A DNA stretch of 64,000 nt from an uncultured Selenomonadales bacterium (GCA_947165145.1 CAMUZG010000002.1:1-64000); one strand, 5' to 3'; positions 18,330 through 26,741 are shown, counted from the stretch's first letter. The notes: generated by a model from the sequence alone, not told the origin. A program made the numbers and translations.

Positions 18330-18349
18330 ATTTGGGAAGGGGCCTCCGA

Positions 18350-20341
18350 TTGAAGTTCCTGAAAAGATTTTTCGACGGCGTTCAGCGTGACCTGCGGCTG
18401 TTCGTCTTCGTGTTGCTGTTGTTAGAAATTTATCGCGGGTTATTTATTTTTTTCATGTCGAATTTCATGAGCGCGGACTCCGGCACGGCACAAATCGCAA
18501 CGGCAATGTTCGCGGGCTTGCGGCTGAGTTTGAAGACTGCAGGCGCGGTCACGTTGATTTCGTTCGTGCTCGTGACAATCATCGGCTTAAGTTCGCGAAT
18601 TCGATTGCTCATCGGGATTGTAGCGTCGCTGATATTCTCGTTGCTGTTCATGCTACGATTCCCCTACTACCGCGCGTTTCAATCGACATTCGGGCTTGAA
18701 GTCGTGCAGGGCTTCCACGACGATATTTGGTCAATTATCGTCACGATGTTCCAAGAGTACGGCATTGCGTGGAGATTTTTAGTCGCGTTGCTGTTAACGG
18801 TCGCTTGTATCGCGTTGCTTAGTCGGTTGCTGTTGATTAAGTCGTTCCCCTTGCCGAAACTTGAAGGCACGCTGAAGACTGCGGGCTTTGTCGGCGGACT
18901 CGTCGTGGGAATTTTTCTGTTTGGATTGTTCGTGCGATTCGGCGGCAGTTTCACTTACGGTAGCGGAATTAATTGGGAGAATGCTGGCGTCACGCCCGAT
19001 GAATTTTTGAATGAATGTGTGCTTGACGACGTGCAGGCTCTTTATCGTGCTCGGTCTATGGCGAAACGCATGGAGATTGGCGAAATTTCTGGCGTTGACC
19101 CTGATAAAATTCTTGAGTCCGCGCAGATTGTCGCCGTCAACAAAAATCTCACCGAAAAAAATCTCGCGCCGTATCTTGAACGCAAAACTAAGGGCGAACA
19201 CATTCCCAAGCCGCGACATATTTTTATCATTTTGGGCGAAACGTTCATGCAGTGGCCCATGCTCGGCAAGTACGATGAACTTTTGCTCGCCGAAGGTATC
19301 AAGTCGCTCATTGCGGAGGATAAGTGCTACTACAGCCGAAATTTCATGCCAAACGGCGATTTCACGTCGACTGCGGTAACGGGCATTGTCACCGGTCTTC
19401 CCGACGTCAACATCAAAGTCAACTACCAGGCGCGCACGTTCGAGAAACTTTACATCACGTCAGCGGCTCCCGCGTTCAAGGAGTTGGGCTACAAAGTTGA
19501 TTTTTGGTATACTGGCATGCCCAGTTGGGATTCGATTGCAAAGTTGGCGTTGGCACAGGGTTTCAGCAATTTTTACGGTTGCCCCGATTACAACGCGCCT
19601 AAACAAACGACTTGGGGCACGAAGGACGAAAATCTTTTCAATGCATTGTTGTCGCGACTGAATGGTGAGCCGCCGACCGTTCACGTGATTTTGACGACGA
19701 CCAATCACCCGCCTTACAATCTCGATTTGGCGGCGGAAGGTTTCGATTTGGACGCGACGATTGAGAAGTTGAAAAAATTCCCGAACATCGACGACGTGAA
19801 TCAGCTTGCCGTCGAACTCGGTCATTATTGGTACATGGACGAGGTCATCACGAATTTTGTCCGCGCCGCGAGCGAGCGTTGTCCCGAAAGTTTATTCGTC
19901 ATCACGGGCGACCATGCCGTTCGTTGCGACCCGTCGACGCACCCGACAATTTTTGAGCACCAAAGCGTTCCGTTCGTCCTGTACGGCAACGGCGTTACGA
20001 AGGAAATTCTTCCGCCCGATGTTGTCGGAGATCACATTTCGATTGTCCCGACGCTGATTGAGCTTATCGCGCCGAAAGATTTTGCTTACTACTCGATTGC
20101 GCCGAGTCTTTTTGAAAGTGACGGTGTCGGCTTCAACAACGCGGCATTTCTCACGGCGAAAGTTGCGGGGCAAATCGATTCGGACGTTGTGGAGCTGTTG
20201 CCGCACGTCGCCAGTAACGAGCTTAACTCCGTCAATCTTAACGACGAACGCGAACGAGCCATGAAAATTATCGGTGCAATGAGAACCGTCGGTTGGTGGA
20301 TGCTCACGAATGGTTTGTTCTTCGGCGGCAGTGATAATTGA
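18350..20341 (+). CDS. LtaS-like alkaline-phosphatase-superfamily membrane phosphotransferase
   Basis: The 663-aa protein has about five N-terminal membrane segments (to about residue 200) and a large extracytoplasmic sulfatase-fold domain. Visible metal or nucleophile motifs are LGETFM, GDFTSTAVTG and TGDHAVR, plus HYWYMDEVI. The family includes lipoteichoic acid synthases and phosphoethanolamine or phosphoglycerol transferases. In a didermal cell near LPS genes, phosphoethanolamine or phosphoglycerol addition to LPS or glycan is more likely than LTA synthesis. That is inference. The TTG at 18350 was chosen because GGAAGGGG lies 7 nt upstream. A heptamer repeat follows the stop. Confidence 0.8.
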   Translation: MKFLKRFFDGVQRDLRLFVFVLLLLEIYRGLFIFFMSNFMSADSGTAQIATAMFAGLRLSLKTAGAVTLISFVLVTIIGLSSRIRLLIGIVASLIFSLLFMLRFPYYRAFQSTFGLEVVQGFHDDIWSIIVTMFQEYGIAWRFLVALLLTVACIALLSRLLLIKSFPLPKLEGTLKTAGFVGGLVVGIFLFGLFVRFGGSFTYGSGINWENAGVTPDEFLNECVLDDVQALYRARSMAKRMEIGEISGVDPDKILESAQIVAVNKNLTEKNLAPYLERKTKGEHIPKPRHIFIILGETFMQWPMLGKYDELLLAEGIKSLIAEDKCYYSRNFMPNGDFTSTAVTGIVTGLPDVNIKVNYQARTFEKLYITSAAPAFKELGYKVDFWYTGMPSWDSIAKLALAQGFSNFYGCPDYNAPKQTTWGTKDENLFNALLSRLNGEPPTVHVILTTTNHPPYNLDLAAEGFDLDATIEKLKKFPNIDDVNQLAVELGHYWYMDEVITNFVRAASERCPESLFVITGDHAVRCDPSTHPTIFEHQSVPFVLYGNGVTKEILPPDVVGDHISIVPTLIELIAPKDFAYYSIAPSLFESDGVGFNNAAFLTAKVAGQIDSDVVELLPHVASNELNSVNLNDERERAMKIIGAMRTVGWWMLTNGLFFGGSDN

Positions 20342-20413
20342 TTTTAGGTTATAGCTTATAGCTTTTAGGATTACAATTCCTAATTCCAAATTCCAAATTC
20401 CAAATTGTTAAAA
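20342..20413 (+). repeat. Composite heptamer repeat, complete example
   Basis: Module one is TTATAGCTTATAGCTTTTAGG (7-bp period). Module two is a run of ATTCCAA heptamers ending AAATTG. It then merges into TTAAAAGGGAG, which supplies the ribosome binding site of rmlD. Similar composites occur at 28240, 28734 (inverted), 31299 (inverted), 34950, 49258 and 52630. Confidence 0.8.
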
Positions 20414-20430
20414 GGGAGAGTGTTACAAAT

Positions 20431-21273
20431 ATGGTTTTAATCACAGGAATTCTCGGTCAACTCGGCTACGATCTTGCAAAGGAGCTCACGCGTCGCGGTG
20501 TGGAATATATCGCCCCGTCGCTTGAAGAATTGGAGCTGACGACCGAAGCTGGTGCGAAAAATTTTATTCTCGAAAAAAAGCCCGACATAGTTGCTCACTG
20601 CGCGGCGTACACGGCTGTTGACAAGGCGGAGAGCGAAGAAGAACTCGCGCTGACTGTCAACGGATTCGGCACGCGTTGGGTTGCGGAAGCTTGTCGCGAA
20701 GTCGATGCGAAAATGATTTACATCAGCACCGATTACGTTTTCGGCGGCGACGGTCTCCACCCCTACGAAGTCAACGACGAGAAAAAGCCTGTCAACGTCT
20801 ACGGTCGTAGCAAGCTCCTCGGCGAAGACGCGGTCAGCATGATTCTCCACCGCTATTTCATTGTGCGCACGAGTTGGGTTTTCGGAATCAACGGCAACAA
20901 TTTTATCAAGACGATGCTCAAGCTTGCCGAGACGAAAAAGAAATTGAACGTCGTCAACGACCAATTCGGCAGCCCGACTTATACCGTTGACCTTGCGAAG
21001 TTGTTGGCTGATATGGCGGAGACGGAGAAATTCGGCGTCTACCACGCGAGCAACGAAGGTTTCTGCTCATGGTCAGATTTCGCGCGGGAAATTTTTGAGC
21101 AAGCTGGTCTCGACATTGAGGTTGACGGCGTCCCGACGATTGAATATCCGACACCTGCGCGGCGTCCGTTCAATTCGCGACTGAGCAAAAAATCTTTGGA
21201 CGATGCGGGCTTCGACAGACTTCCGCCGTGGCAAGACGCATTGAAAAGATATTTGCTTGAACTCAAAGCGTAA
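20431..21273 (+). CDS. rmlD: dTDP-4-dehydrorhamnose reductase
   Basis: This 280-aa short-chain dehydrogenase-fold enzyme performs the last step of dTDP-L-rhamnose synthesis. The NAD(P) loop is ITGILGQLGYDL, the catalytic part contains STDYVFGGDG and YGRSKLLGE (Tyr-x-x-x-Lys), and the C-terminus has the RmlD pattern ARRPFNSRLSKKSL. ATG 20431 has GGGAGAG upstream. RmlA, RmlB and RmlC are not in the window, so they must be elsewhere. The neighbours fit an O-antigen or core-glycan role. Confidence 0.9.
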   Translation: MVLITGILGQLGYDLAKELTRRGVEYIAPSLEELELTTEAGAKNFILEKKPDIVAHCAAYTAVDKAESEEELALTVNGFGTRWVAEACREVDAKMIYISTDYVFGGDGLHPYEVNDEKKPVNVYGRSKLLGEDAVSMILHRYFIVRTSWVFGINGNNFIKTMLKLAETKKKLNVVNDQFGSPTYTVDLAKLLADMAETEKFGVYHASNEGFCSWSDFAREIFEQAGLDIEVDGVPTIEYPTPARRPFNSRLSKKSLDDAGFDRLPPWQDALKRYLLELKA

Positions 21274-21304
21274 TAATTTGGAATTTGAAATGGAAGGCGA
21301 TTTG

Positions 21305-22393
21305 ATGAAACGAGTTTACAATTTCAATCCTGGTCCCGCGACGTTGCCGTTGGAAGTTCTGCGCGAGGCTCAAGCCGAATTTTTGAACTTCGACGATAGC
21401 GGCATGTCGATTATCGAAATCAGTCACCGCGCCAAACCATACGAACGCGTTCACAATCAGGCGAAGGCAGACATTTTGTCGCTGATGAATTTGGGCGACG
21501 ATTACGATGTGCTGTTCATTCAAGGCGGAGCGTCGTTGCAGTTCGCGATGATTCCGCTGAATTTTGCCACGAAAAAAAATCCCGGCTCTTACGTCTTGAG
21601 CGGGACTTTTTCGTCGAACGCATATAAGGAAGCCGCGATTCTCGGTGTCGGTGAAATTGCCGCCTCGACTAAGGAAGAAAATTTCCGCCGCGTGCCCCGT
21701 CAAGACGAGCTCAACATCAATCCGAACGCCGCTTATCTGCACGTCTGCTACAACAACACGATTTACGGCACGGAATTTCACTACGTCCCCGAAACGGGCA
21801 ATGTGCCGCTTTTCGCCGACATGTCAAGCGATATGCTCAGCCGCCCCGTCGATTTTAAAAAGTTCTCGCTGATTTATGCGGGTGTTCAAAAAAATTTGGG
21901 ACCTGCAGGCGTCGTCATTGTCGTCGCGAAAAAATCGCTCATCGAAAAAAGTTTGGAGACTCTCCCGACGATGTTGCGCTACGACACGTTCTACAAGAAA
22001 AATTCGCTGTACAACACGCCGCCCGCGTTCAGCATTTACATGGTCGGCAAAGTCGCCGCGTGGATAAAAAATTCTGGCGGGCTCGAAGAAATGGCTCGTC
22101 GCAACGCAATCAAAGCCAAGTTGCTATACGACGCGATTGACGATTCCGACGGTTTTTATCGCGGTCATGCCGATAAAGATTCGCGCTCCTTTATGAACGT
22201 GACTTTCCGCCTGCCGAACGAAGATTTGGAGAAAAAATTTGTTGCCGAAGCTCTTGAACACAATCTCAGCGGCGTGAAAGGTCATCGGTCTGTCGGCGGA
22301 ATGCGTGCCTCGATTTACAACGCAATGCCGATTGAAGGCGCGGAAGCTCTCGCGGACTTCATGAATTCGTTCAGAAAATCAAACGCATGGTAA
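21305..22393 (+). CDS. serC: Phosphoserine aminotransferase
   Basis: The 362-aa class V aminotransferase converts 3-phosphohydroxypyruvate and glutamate to phosphoserine. It starts VYNFNPGPATLPLEVL, the family signature. The PLP lysine is in IYAGVQKNLGPAG (about residue 196), and the end has GHRSVGGMRASIYNAMP. ATG 21305 follows GGAAGGCG by about 8 nt; ATG 21290 is a weaker choice. The stop TAA is formed at the first bases of structured element A, which starts at 22392. The heptamer-like AATTTGGAATTTG tract precedes it. Confidence 0.93.
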   Translation: MKRVYNFNPGPATLPLEVLREAQAEFLNFDDSGMSIIEISHRAKPYERVHNQAKADILSLMNLGDDYDVLFIQGGASLQFAMIPLNFATKKNPGSYVLSGTFSSNAYKEAAILGVGEIAASTKEENFRRVPRQDELNINPNAAYLHVCYNNTIYGTEFHYVPETGNVPLFADMSSDMLSRPVDFKKFSLIYAGVQKNLGPAGVVIVVAKKSLIEKSLETLPTMLRYDTFYKKNSLYNTPPAFSIYMVGKVAAWIKNSGGLEEMARRNAIKAKLLYDAIDDSDGFYRGHADKDSRSFMNVTFRLPNEDLEKKFVAEALEHNLSGVKGHRSVGGMRASIYNAMPIEGAEALADFMNSFRKSNAW

Positions 22394-22561
22394 CTTGAGG
22401 CCGCCATGGACGGCGGCCACCGGCAACACGTCCATGGAAAGGACGTTTTGCCGGAACCACAAGCTACGGTTAGTCTCAACGTTGGATTCGTTACGACTGA
22501 ACGCCCCCGCGAGGTGCCTTTTCTTTTGCTACTTTTCTTTGGGCAACGCAAAGAAAAGTAG
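22392..22561 (+). ncRNA. Structured repeat element, copy A (candidate RNA)
   Basis: About 170 bp share a common plan with copy B at 50643. P1 is GGCCGCC (22399-22405) with GGCGGCC (22412-22418). P2 is CCGGCAA/TTGCCGG plus ACGTCC/GGACGT (22420-22454). A nearly invariant 65-nt core runs from AGCTACGG to CGAGGTGCC. P3 pairs 22529-22541 with 22549-22561. In copy B the P2 arms are different but still pair, and P3 has one swapped base pair, which supports a folded molecule. It lies between serC and leuC. It could be a regulatory RNA or a REP/MITE-like mobile element; neither was recognised by name. Confidence 0.6.
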
Positions 22562-22612
22562 ATCAAAAAAAATTTAATCTGCAGATAACGGCTGAAACAG
22601 GAGAGTGACAAC

Positions 22613-22708
22613 ATGGCAATGACAATGAGCGGCAACGTGACGTTGCATCCAGATGTCGCGCCGCAATGTGTCAGCTGTCGAACGTGGCAACCGCGCTTGA
22701 ATCGATAA
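22613..22708 (+). CDS. Small ORF duplicating the leuC start
   Basis: A 31-codon ORF with a strong ribosome binding site (AGGAGAG) starts MAMTMSGN, while leuC starts MAMTMSEK. The first 19 bases of both ORFs are identical. After the shared start comes the palindrome CAACGTGACGTTG, then a short tail with two cysteines. It lacks a Leu run, so it is not a classical leu attenuator peptide. It is probably a partial duplication of the leuC start, perhaps still translated. Confidence 0.45.
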   Translation: MAMTMSGNVTLHPDVAPQCVSCRTWQPRLNR

Positions 22709-22730
22709 ATAATTTTGGGAGGGCAACTTT

Positions 22731-24065
22731 ATGGCAATGACAATGAGCGAAAAAATTCTCGCACGACACGCGGGACTTGACGCCGTCGAAGCAGGTCAAC
22801 TGATAATCTGCGATCTCGACCTCGTCATGGCTAACGACGTGACTGGTCCGCCGTCAATCAAAGAGTTTGAGAAAATCGGACGCCCCGTTTTCGACGCAAA
22901 CAAAATCGCACTGGTTCCCGACCACTTTCAACCTGCCAAAGACATCAAAAGCGCAGACCTCGCCAAAACCATGCGCGACTTCGCACGCAAAAATAAAATT
23001 AAATATTATTTCGAACAGGGACGCGTCGGCATTGAACACGTCATTTTGCCCGAATTCGGCATTGTCGCCCCGGGCATGTTGATTATCGGCGCGGACAGCC
23101 ACACTTGCACTTACGGCGCGGTTAACGCATTTTCGACGGGCGTCGGCACAACTGACTTGGCTGTCGGTTTGGCGACTGGTAAAGCTTGGTTCAAAGTCCC
23201 CGAAGCCATTAACGTTCACTTGACGGGCGAGAAGCCTAAGAACATTTGCGGCAAGGACGTTATTCTTACGCTCATCGGCAAAATCGGCGTCGACGGCGCA
23301 CTTTACAAGGCTCTCGAATTCACAGGCGAAGGCGTCAACGAACTTTCAATGACTGACCGCTTGACGATCTCGAACATGGCGATTGAGGCGGGCGCGAAAG
23401 CTGGCGTCTTCCCGTTCGACGAACGCACGAAGTTTTACGTTGCCAACCGCGTCAAGAAGCCGTTTGAGCCTATTTACGCTGACGAAGATGCAGAATACTG
23501 CGCGACTGTCGAAATCAATTTGAGCGAACTGAAACCCGTCGTTGCACTGCCTCATTTGCCTGAAAACGTCAAACCTGTTGACGAACTCGGCGAAATAAAA
23601 ATCAATCAAGTCGTCATCGGTTCCTGCACGAACGGTCGCCTTGAGGATTTGAGCATTGCGGCGGGAATTCTGCGCGGACGCAAAGTTCATCCCGACGTTC
23701 GCTGCATAATCATTCCTGGCAGTCAAGAAATTTACAAAGAAGCTATGCGTTGCCGTTGGATTGAAATTTTTATTGACGCGGGCTGTGTCGTGAGCTGTCC
23801 GACTTGCGGACCGTGTCTCGGCGGCTACATGGGCATTTTGAGCGCGGGCGAACGTTGTGTTTCGACGACCAATCGCAATTTCCGTGGACGCATGGGACAC
23901 GTTGACAGCGAAGTTTATTTGGCAAGCCCGTTCGTTGCGGCGGCATCTGCAATCACTGGAAAAATTTCTACGCCGGAGGAGGCAATTCAATTTGGAATTA
24001 GGAATTTGGAATTTGGAATTAAAATTCCTAAAAGTTCAAAGCTAATTCGGAATGAGGAATGTTAA
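22731..24065 (+). CDS. leuC: 3-isopropylmalate dehydratase large subunit
   Basis: The 444-aa aconitase-family subunit isomerises 2- to 3-isopropylmalate in leucine synthesis with LeuD. The [4Fe-4S] cysteines lie in GSCTNGR (about residue 302) and [10 protein letters not shown] (about 361-367). The size matches the short, archaeal-type LeuC (about 420 aa) plus a tail. The last ~25 residues (from [11 protein letters not shown]) are encoded by the ATTCC/GGAAT heptamer repeat that has run into the gene, so this tail is not ancestral. ATG 22731 follows GGGAGG. leuD starts at the base after the stop. Homoaconitase-like substrates are possible but less likely. Confidence 0.92.
   Translation: MAMTMSEKILARHAGLDAVEAGQLIICDLDLVMANDVTGPPSIKEFEKIGRPVFDANKIALVPDHFQPAKDIKSADLAKTMRDFARKNKIKYYFEQGRVGIEHVILPEFGIVAPGMLIIGADSHTCTYGAVNAFSTGVGTTDLAVGLATGKAWFKVPEAINVHLTGEKPKNICGKDVILTLIGKIGVDGALYKALEFTGEGVNELSMTDRLTISNMAIEAGAKAGVFPFDERTKFYVANRVKKPFEPIYADEDAEYCATVEINLSELKPVVALPHLPENVKPVDELGEIKINQVVIGSCTNGRLEDLSIAAGILRGRKVHPDVRCIIIPGSQEIYKEAMRCRWIEIFIDAGCVVSCPTCGPCLGGYMGILSAGERCVSTTNRNFRGRMGHVDSEVYLASPFVAAASAITGKISTPEEAIQFGIRNLEFGIKIPKSSKLIRNEEC
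23984..24050 (+). repeat. Heptamer repeat inside the leuC 3' end
   Basis: TTGGAAT/TAGGAAT heptamers repeat through the last 70 bases of leuC and are translated. This is the same sequence class as the intergenic ATTCCAA/ATTCCTA module, in inverted orientation. Confidence 0.8.
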
Positions 24066-24554
24066 ATGAACATTGAAGGCAAAGTCTGGCGTTACGGCGA
24101 CAACATTGACACCGACGTCATAATCCCCGCTCGCTATTTGAACACGTTCGACCCCGCCGAACTCGCTAAGCACTGCATGGTTGACATTGACGAGACCTTT
24201 GCGCCGAACGTCAAGGCAGGCGACATCATGGTTGGCGGAAAAAATTTCGGTTGCGGTTCCAGTCGCGAACACGCTCCCGTTGCGATTAAAGCGTCGGGAA
24301 TCCCCGTGGTTATCGCCGCGAGTTTCGCCAGAATTTTTTATCGCAACGGAATCAATATCGGATTGCCGCTGTTGGAGATTGGTGACGACGTTGAAAAAAT
24401 TTCAGCCGACGACGTGTTGAAAATCGACACTGACACCGGCACGATTGAAAATCTCACGACGGGCGACACATTCCACGCGCACCCGTTGCCGGCTTTCGTT
24501 CAGGAGATTGCCAAAGCGGGCGGGCTCATCAACTACATCAAAAGCAAAAATTAA
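24066..24554 (+). CDS. leuD: 3-isopropylmalate dehydratase small subunit
   Basis: The 162-aa swivel-domain partner of LeuC shows the family pattern [18 protein letters not shown] at the start and the substrate-binding loop [15 protein letters not shown] (about residues 58-72). Its length is typical of the short archaeal-type LeuD. It begins directly after leuC with no gap. Its stop overlaps that of the convergent comF gene by four bases. Confidence 0.94.
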   Translation: MNIEGKVWRYGDNIDTDVIIPARYLNTFDPAELAKHCMVDIDETFAPNVKAGDIMVGGKNFGCGSSREHAPVAIKASGIPVVIAASFARIFYRNGINIGLPLLEIGDDVEKISADDVLKIDTDTGTIENLTTGDTFHAHPLPAFVQEIAKAGGLINYIKSKN

Positions 24555-25234
24555 TCGTCGAATTTCTTGCCGAAGTCTGACGCGAACGCCAACACGAAAA
24601 CTTTTTCCGCGCCCAACGACTTCAAAACTTTTGCACACTCGCGGCAAGTCGTACCGGTTGTAAAAATGTCATCAACGAGCAAAATTTTTTTCCCGCTCAA
24701 GTCAAGCTCTTCAACTGCCGTAAACGCTCCGCTCAAAATTTTTTCACGTTCCGATTTACCGAAACTGTAAAGCCTGGGCGTCTCGACTGTGCGAATCAAA
24801 ATGTTTTTCAGCGGAAGATTTTTCTTCGCGAACCATTCGGCAAAAATTTCTTCGGTCTGGTTGAATCCGCGTTCTGCCAAACGACTTTGATGTAGCGGCA
24901 CCGGCACGACGAAATCGATACCGTTCAATAACGATAAAATTTCCTCACGGCGGTCAACGTCGTCGAGGATTTTTTTTAGCGCGGGCACGACTCTTAAATT
25001 GTTGTCGAACTTGAGCTTGCGGAGCAGGTCACGCGTTCCGCCGCGATATTTCGTCACGCGCAAAACTCTGTCAATTAAATGAAATTTTTCGTTGCTGAAA
25101 TCGACATGCAAAATTTTTCCGGCACACTTTGAGCAAATCTGATAGCGTTCATCGACAATTTCGCGGCAGACGGGGCACCTTGGCGGGAATAAAAAATAAA
25201 TCAACGCCTCCCACAGCTCGTGCAACAAATTCAC
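24551..25234 (-). CDS. comF: ComF-family phosphoribosyltransferase-like protein
   Basis: The 227-aa protein has an N-terminal zinc ribbon ([20 protein letters not shown]), a middle segment with [19 protein letters not shown] and the C-terminal PRPP loop [13 protein letters not shown]. Known ComF proteins take part in DNA uptake for transformation. The GTG at 25234 follows GGGGG and is preferred over ATG 25264, which lies inside a TATAAT-like box. No other competence gene is near, so function in uptake is family knowledge only. Confidence 0.85.
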   Translation of the reverse strand: MNLLHELWEALIYFLFPPRCPVCREIVDERYQICSKCAGKILHVDFSNEKFHLIDRVLRVTKYRGGTRDLLRKLKFDNNLRVVPALKKILDDVDRREEILSLLNGIDFVVPVPLHQSRLAERGFNQTEEIFAEWFAKKNLPLKNILIRTVETPRLYSFGKSEREKILSGAFTAVEELDLSGKKILLVDDIFTTGTTCRECAKVLKSLGAEKVFVLAFASDFGKKFDD

Positions 25235-25262
25235 GTCGGCACCCCCGAAAAATTTTTCTGCC

Positions 25263-25305
25263 ATTATAACAAAAAAAAGCCCGCTCTGAATTCGGAACGA
25301 GCCAA
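25263..25305 (-). terminator. Terminator with overlapping TATAAT box before comF
   Basis: On the minus strand GCTCGTTC and GAGCGGGC pair (8 bp with G-U) around an 8-nt loop, followed by a run of T. This ends the small-gene operon upstream. A perfect TATAAT lies directly after it (25263-25268) and may be the -10 box of the comF promoter. Confidence 0.7.
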
Positions 25306-25321
25306 AAATTTTTTATCTGCC

Positions 25322-25498
25322 TTAACCGATAAAATGTTTGATAACCAGAACGAAAAAAGAACCTCCTGCAACAGGCATGGCGAACGGTTCCAGCGGCGTG
25401 AAACAAAGCACACAACTCACAATAAATACTGTCCAAACAATTCCTTTTGGCACTGCCAATGCCAAGAGCACGAACGGAAGAATTATGAATATTTCCAT
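25322..25498 (-). CDS. Small hydrophobic membrane protein
   Basis: The 58-aa product is almost all membrane segment: MEIFIILPFVLLALAVPKG and IVWTVFIVSCVLCF, then a Pro-containing turn and a third hydrophobic stretch. The family is unknown. ATG 25498 is preceded by CAGGGG. It is the last gene of a minus-strand group that includes an HNH nuclease, and it ends just before a terminator. Confidence 0.55.
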   Translation of the reverse strand: MEIFIILPFVLLALAVPKGIVWTVFIVSCVLCFTPLEPFAMPVAGGSFFVLVIKHFIG

Positions 25499-25511
25499 GA
25501 CGATACCCCTG

Positions 25512-25781
25512 TCAGTCGCCGAAAATTTTTCTGCGGGCACGGTCAGCGTTGTTGCGCAGGTAGTCGCCCGCCGTGTCGCGCAAGCTGTCCTGTTTTGAGC
25601 GGTTGCAGTGTTTGCACAGGCATTGCAGGTTGTCGAGCCCGTCGCCGCCGCCGTAACTTTGCGGCAAGATGTGATCGATGTCCGCGTCGTCTCTACGCAA
25701 TTTCCTGCCGCAATGCACGCACGTGTACCAGCCGTGATTGGAAGGATTTTCGTTAAAATATCTGTCGCGGTAATTCGGCAT
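25512..25781 (-). CDS. HNH endonuclease
   Basis: The 89-aa protein is a compact HNH nuclease: zinc ligands C21-x-x-C24 and C56-x-x-C59, the D36-H37 metal and catalytic pair, N51 and N60. It should nick or cut DNA. It resembles the small free-standing HNH proteins often seen near phages or accessory DNA; no phage terminase is nearby. ATG 25781 has AAGGAGGAG at a good distance. The group of small genes around it may be an accessory insertion. Confidence 0.88.
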   Translation of the reverse strand: MPNYRDRYFNENPSNHGWYTCVHCGRKLRRDDADIDHILPQSYGGGDGLDNLQCLCKHCNRSKQDSLRDTAGDYLRNNADRARRKIFGD

Positions 25782-25793
25782 GTCAACTCCTCC

Positions 25794-26141
25794 TTACAAT
25801 ACGCCGCGTTCTTTCAAGATGCTCATCGCCGCCATTTTCCGCAGGCCCGAACTGTGATCCAAAATCCAACGCACTCGCTCATCGTCGTAACGGCTGAACT
25901 CGGCTTTGAATTCGTTGAGCTCATCAGCTTTTTCGACAGCTTTATCGTAAGCCGCCTTGCCGAATTCAAAAGCCGTAGCTGCAACTGCACCTGCCGCTGT
26001 GCCAACCGCTTTGCCCGTGATTTTTCCAACTGCCTCAAGCGTCGTATCGCTGCCGGTTTTTTTACGCGCCTTTCTTGCCGAACGTTTTGCCGAGCGTTTG
26101 GCGTCGTCGAATTTATCGGCAAGGTTGTCAAAAAATCCCAT
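25794..26141 (-). CDS. Hypothetical protein with Lys/Arg-rich and Ala/Gly-rich parts
   Basis: The 115-aa product starts MGFFDNLADKFDDAKRSAKR, has a basic stretch (RKARKKTGS), an Ala/Gly segment that could insert in a membrane (VGTAAGAVAATAFEFG) and a charged helical end. No family was recognised. ATG 26141 follows GGAGGCGG. It lies 12 bp upstream of the HNH gene and is probably co-transcribed with it. Confidence 0.6.
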   Translation of the reverse strand: MGFFDNLADKFDDAKRSAKRSARKARKKTGSDTTLEAVGKITGKAVGTAAGAVAATAFEFGKAAYDKAVEKADELNEFKAEFSRYDDERVRWILDHSSGLRKMAAMSILKERGVL

Positions 26142-26165
26142 GTGTACCGCCTCCAAAATGTTGCC

Positions 26166-26327
26166 TCAATTTTGCGTCGTGACACGAATTCTGCCTTTGC
26201 CCGCGACAATTGTATAACGTTTCTTGCAATGCGGACAGGTGCCGTGCGTGACGTGTTCATTGTCGCTGTCGACGCGCCGCGCACCTAAATTTTTGCCGCA
26301 GGTGCAAATCGCTTGAGCCGTCTGCAT
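26166..26327 (-). CDS. Small zinc-ribbon protein
   Basis: A 53-codon ORF with a strong ribosome binding site (GAGGAGG, 8 nt before ATG 26327) encodes C8-x-C10 and C31-x-x-C34 in a ribbon-like layout (ICTCGKNLG, then GTCPHCKKRY). The C-terminus is basic (KGRIRV). Small single zinc ribbons bind nucleic acid or protein, and the partner is unknown. It lies between the XRE regulator and the 115-aa gene in one direction. Confidence 0.65.
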   Translation of the reverse strand: MQTAQAICTCGKNLGARRVDSDNEHVTHGTCPHCKKRYTIVAGKGRIRVTTQN

Positions 26328-26357
26328 AATTTTTACCTCCTCGTGACGAAAAATTTT

Positions 26358-26621
26358 TTATCGACTGTTAAGCCAAATTTTTTCTTCTTCTTCGCTGAAA
26401 GTGACGAGCGCGCTTAAATCGGTGCCTAAACCTTCGGCGATGTCGAGCAATGTGGAAATCGGAACGCCGCTACTGTATTTGCCACGTTCAATGCGCCCGA
26501 TGCTACTGCGGCTCATGTGAATGCGTTCAGCAAGCTCATCTTGCGTCATTTGCTGAATTGTTCGGTAGTAAGCAATCTTCGCGCCGATTTGCTTGTAAAT
26601 CAGATCTTTCTTGCGTTCCAT
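26358..26621 (-). CDS. XRE-family transcriptional regulator
   Basis: The 87-aa protein is essentially one helix-turn-helix domain (TQDELAERIHMSRSSIGRIERGKYSSG, about residues 28-54), with a second conserved helix (STLLDIAEGLGTDLSAL). ATG 26621 follows GGGAG by 6 nt; an upstream ATG precedes that site. It heads the small-gene group with the zinc ribbon, the 115-aa protein and the HNH nuclease, and could control it. Confidence 0.85.
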   Translation of the reverse strand: MERKKDLIYKQIGAKIAYYRTIQQMTQDELAERIHMSRSSIGRIERGKYSSGVPISTLLDIAEGLGTDLSALVTFSEEEEKIWLNSR

Positions 26622-26741
26622 GTGCGGCTCCCTTCTCATTTGTACAATTTAATTTATTTTAGCACGCAAATCGACTCTGGCTTAAACTAGATGTGCCGCA
26701 TTTGAACAAAGAGTTGCCGCAAATGACGATTCGGATTATAT

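Noticed and set aside
22531-22561. P3 hairpin of element A as a Rho-independent terminator
   Set aside because: No T-run follows the stem on the plus strand; the bases after it are A-rich.
22613-22708. Leucine attenuation leader peptide before leuC
   Set aside because: The small ORF has only scattered Leu codons and is explained by duplication of the leuC start; no terminator/antiterminator pair was found after it.
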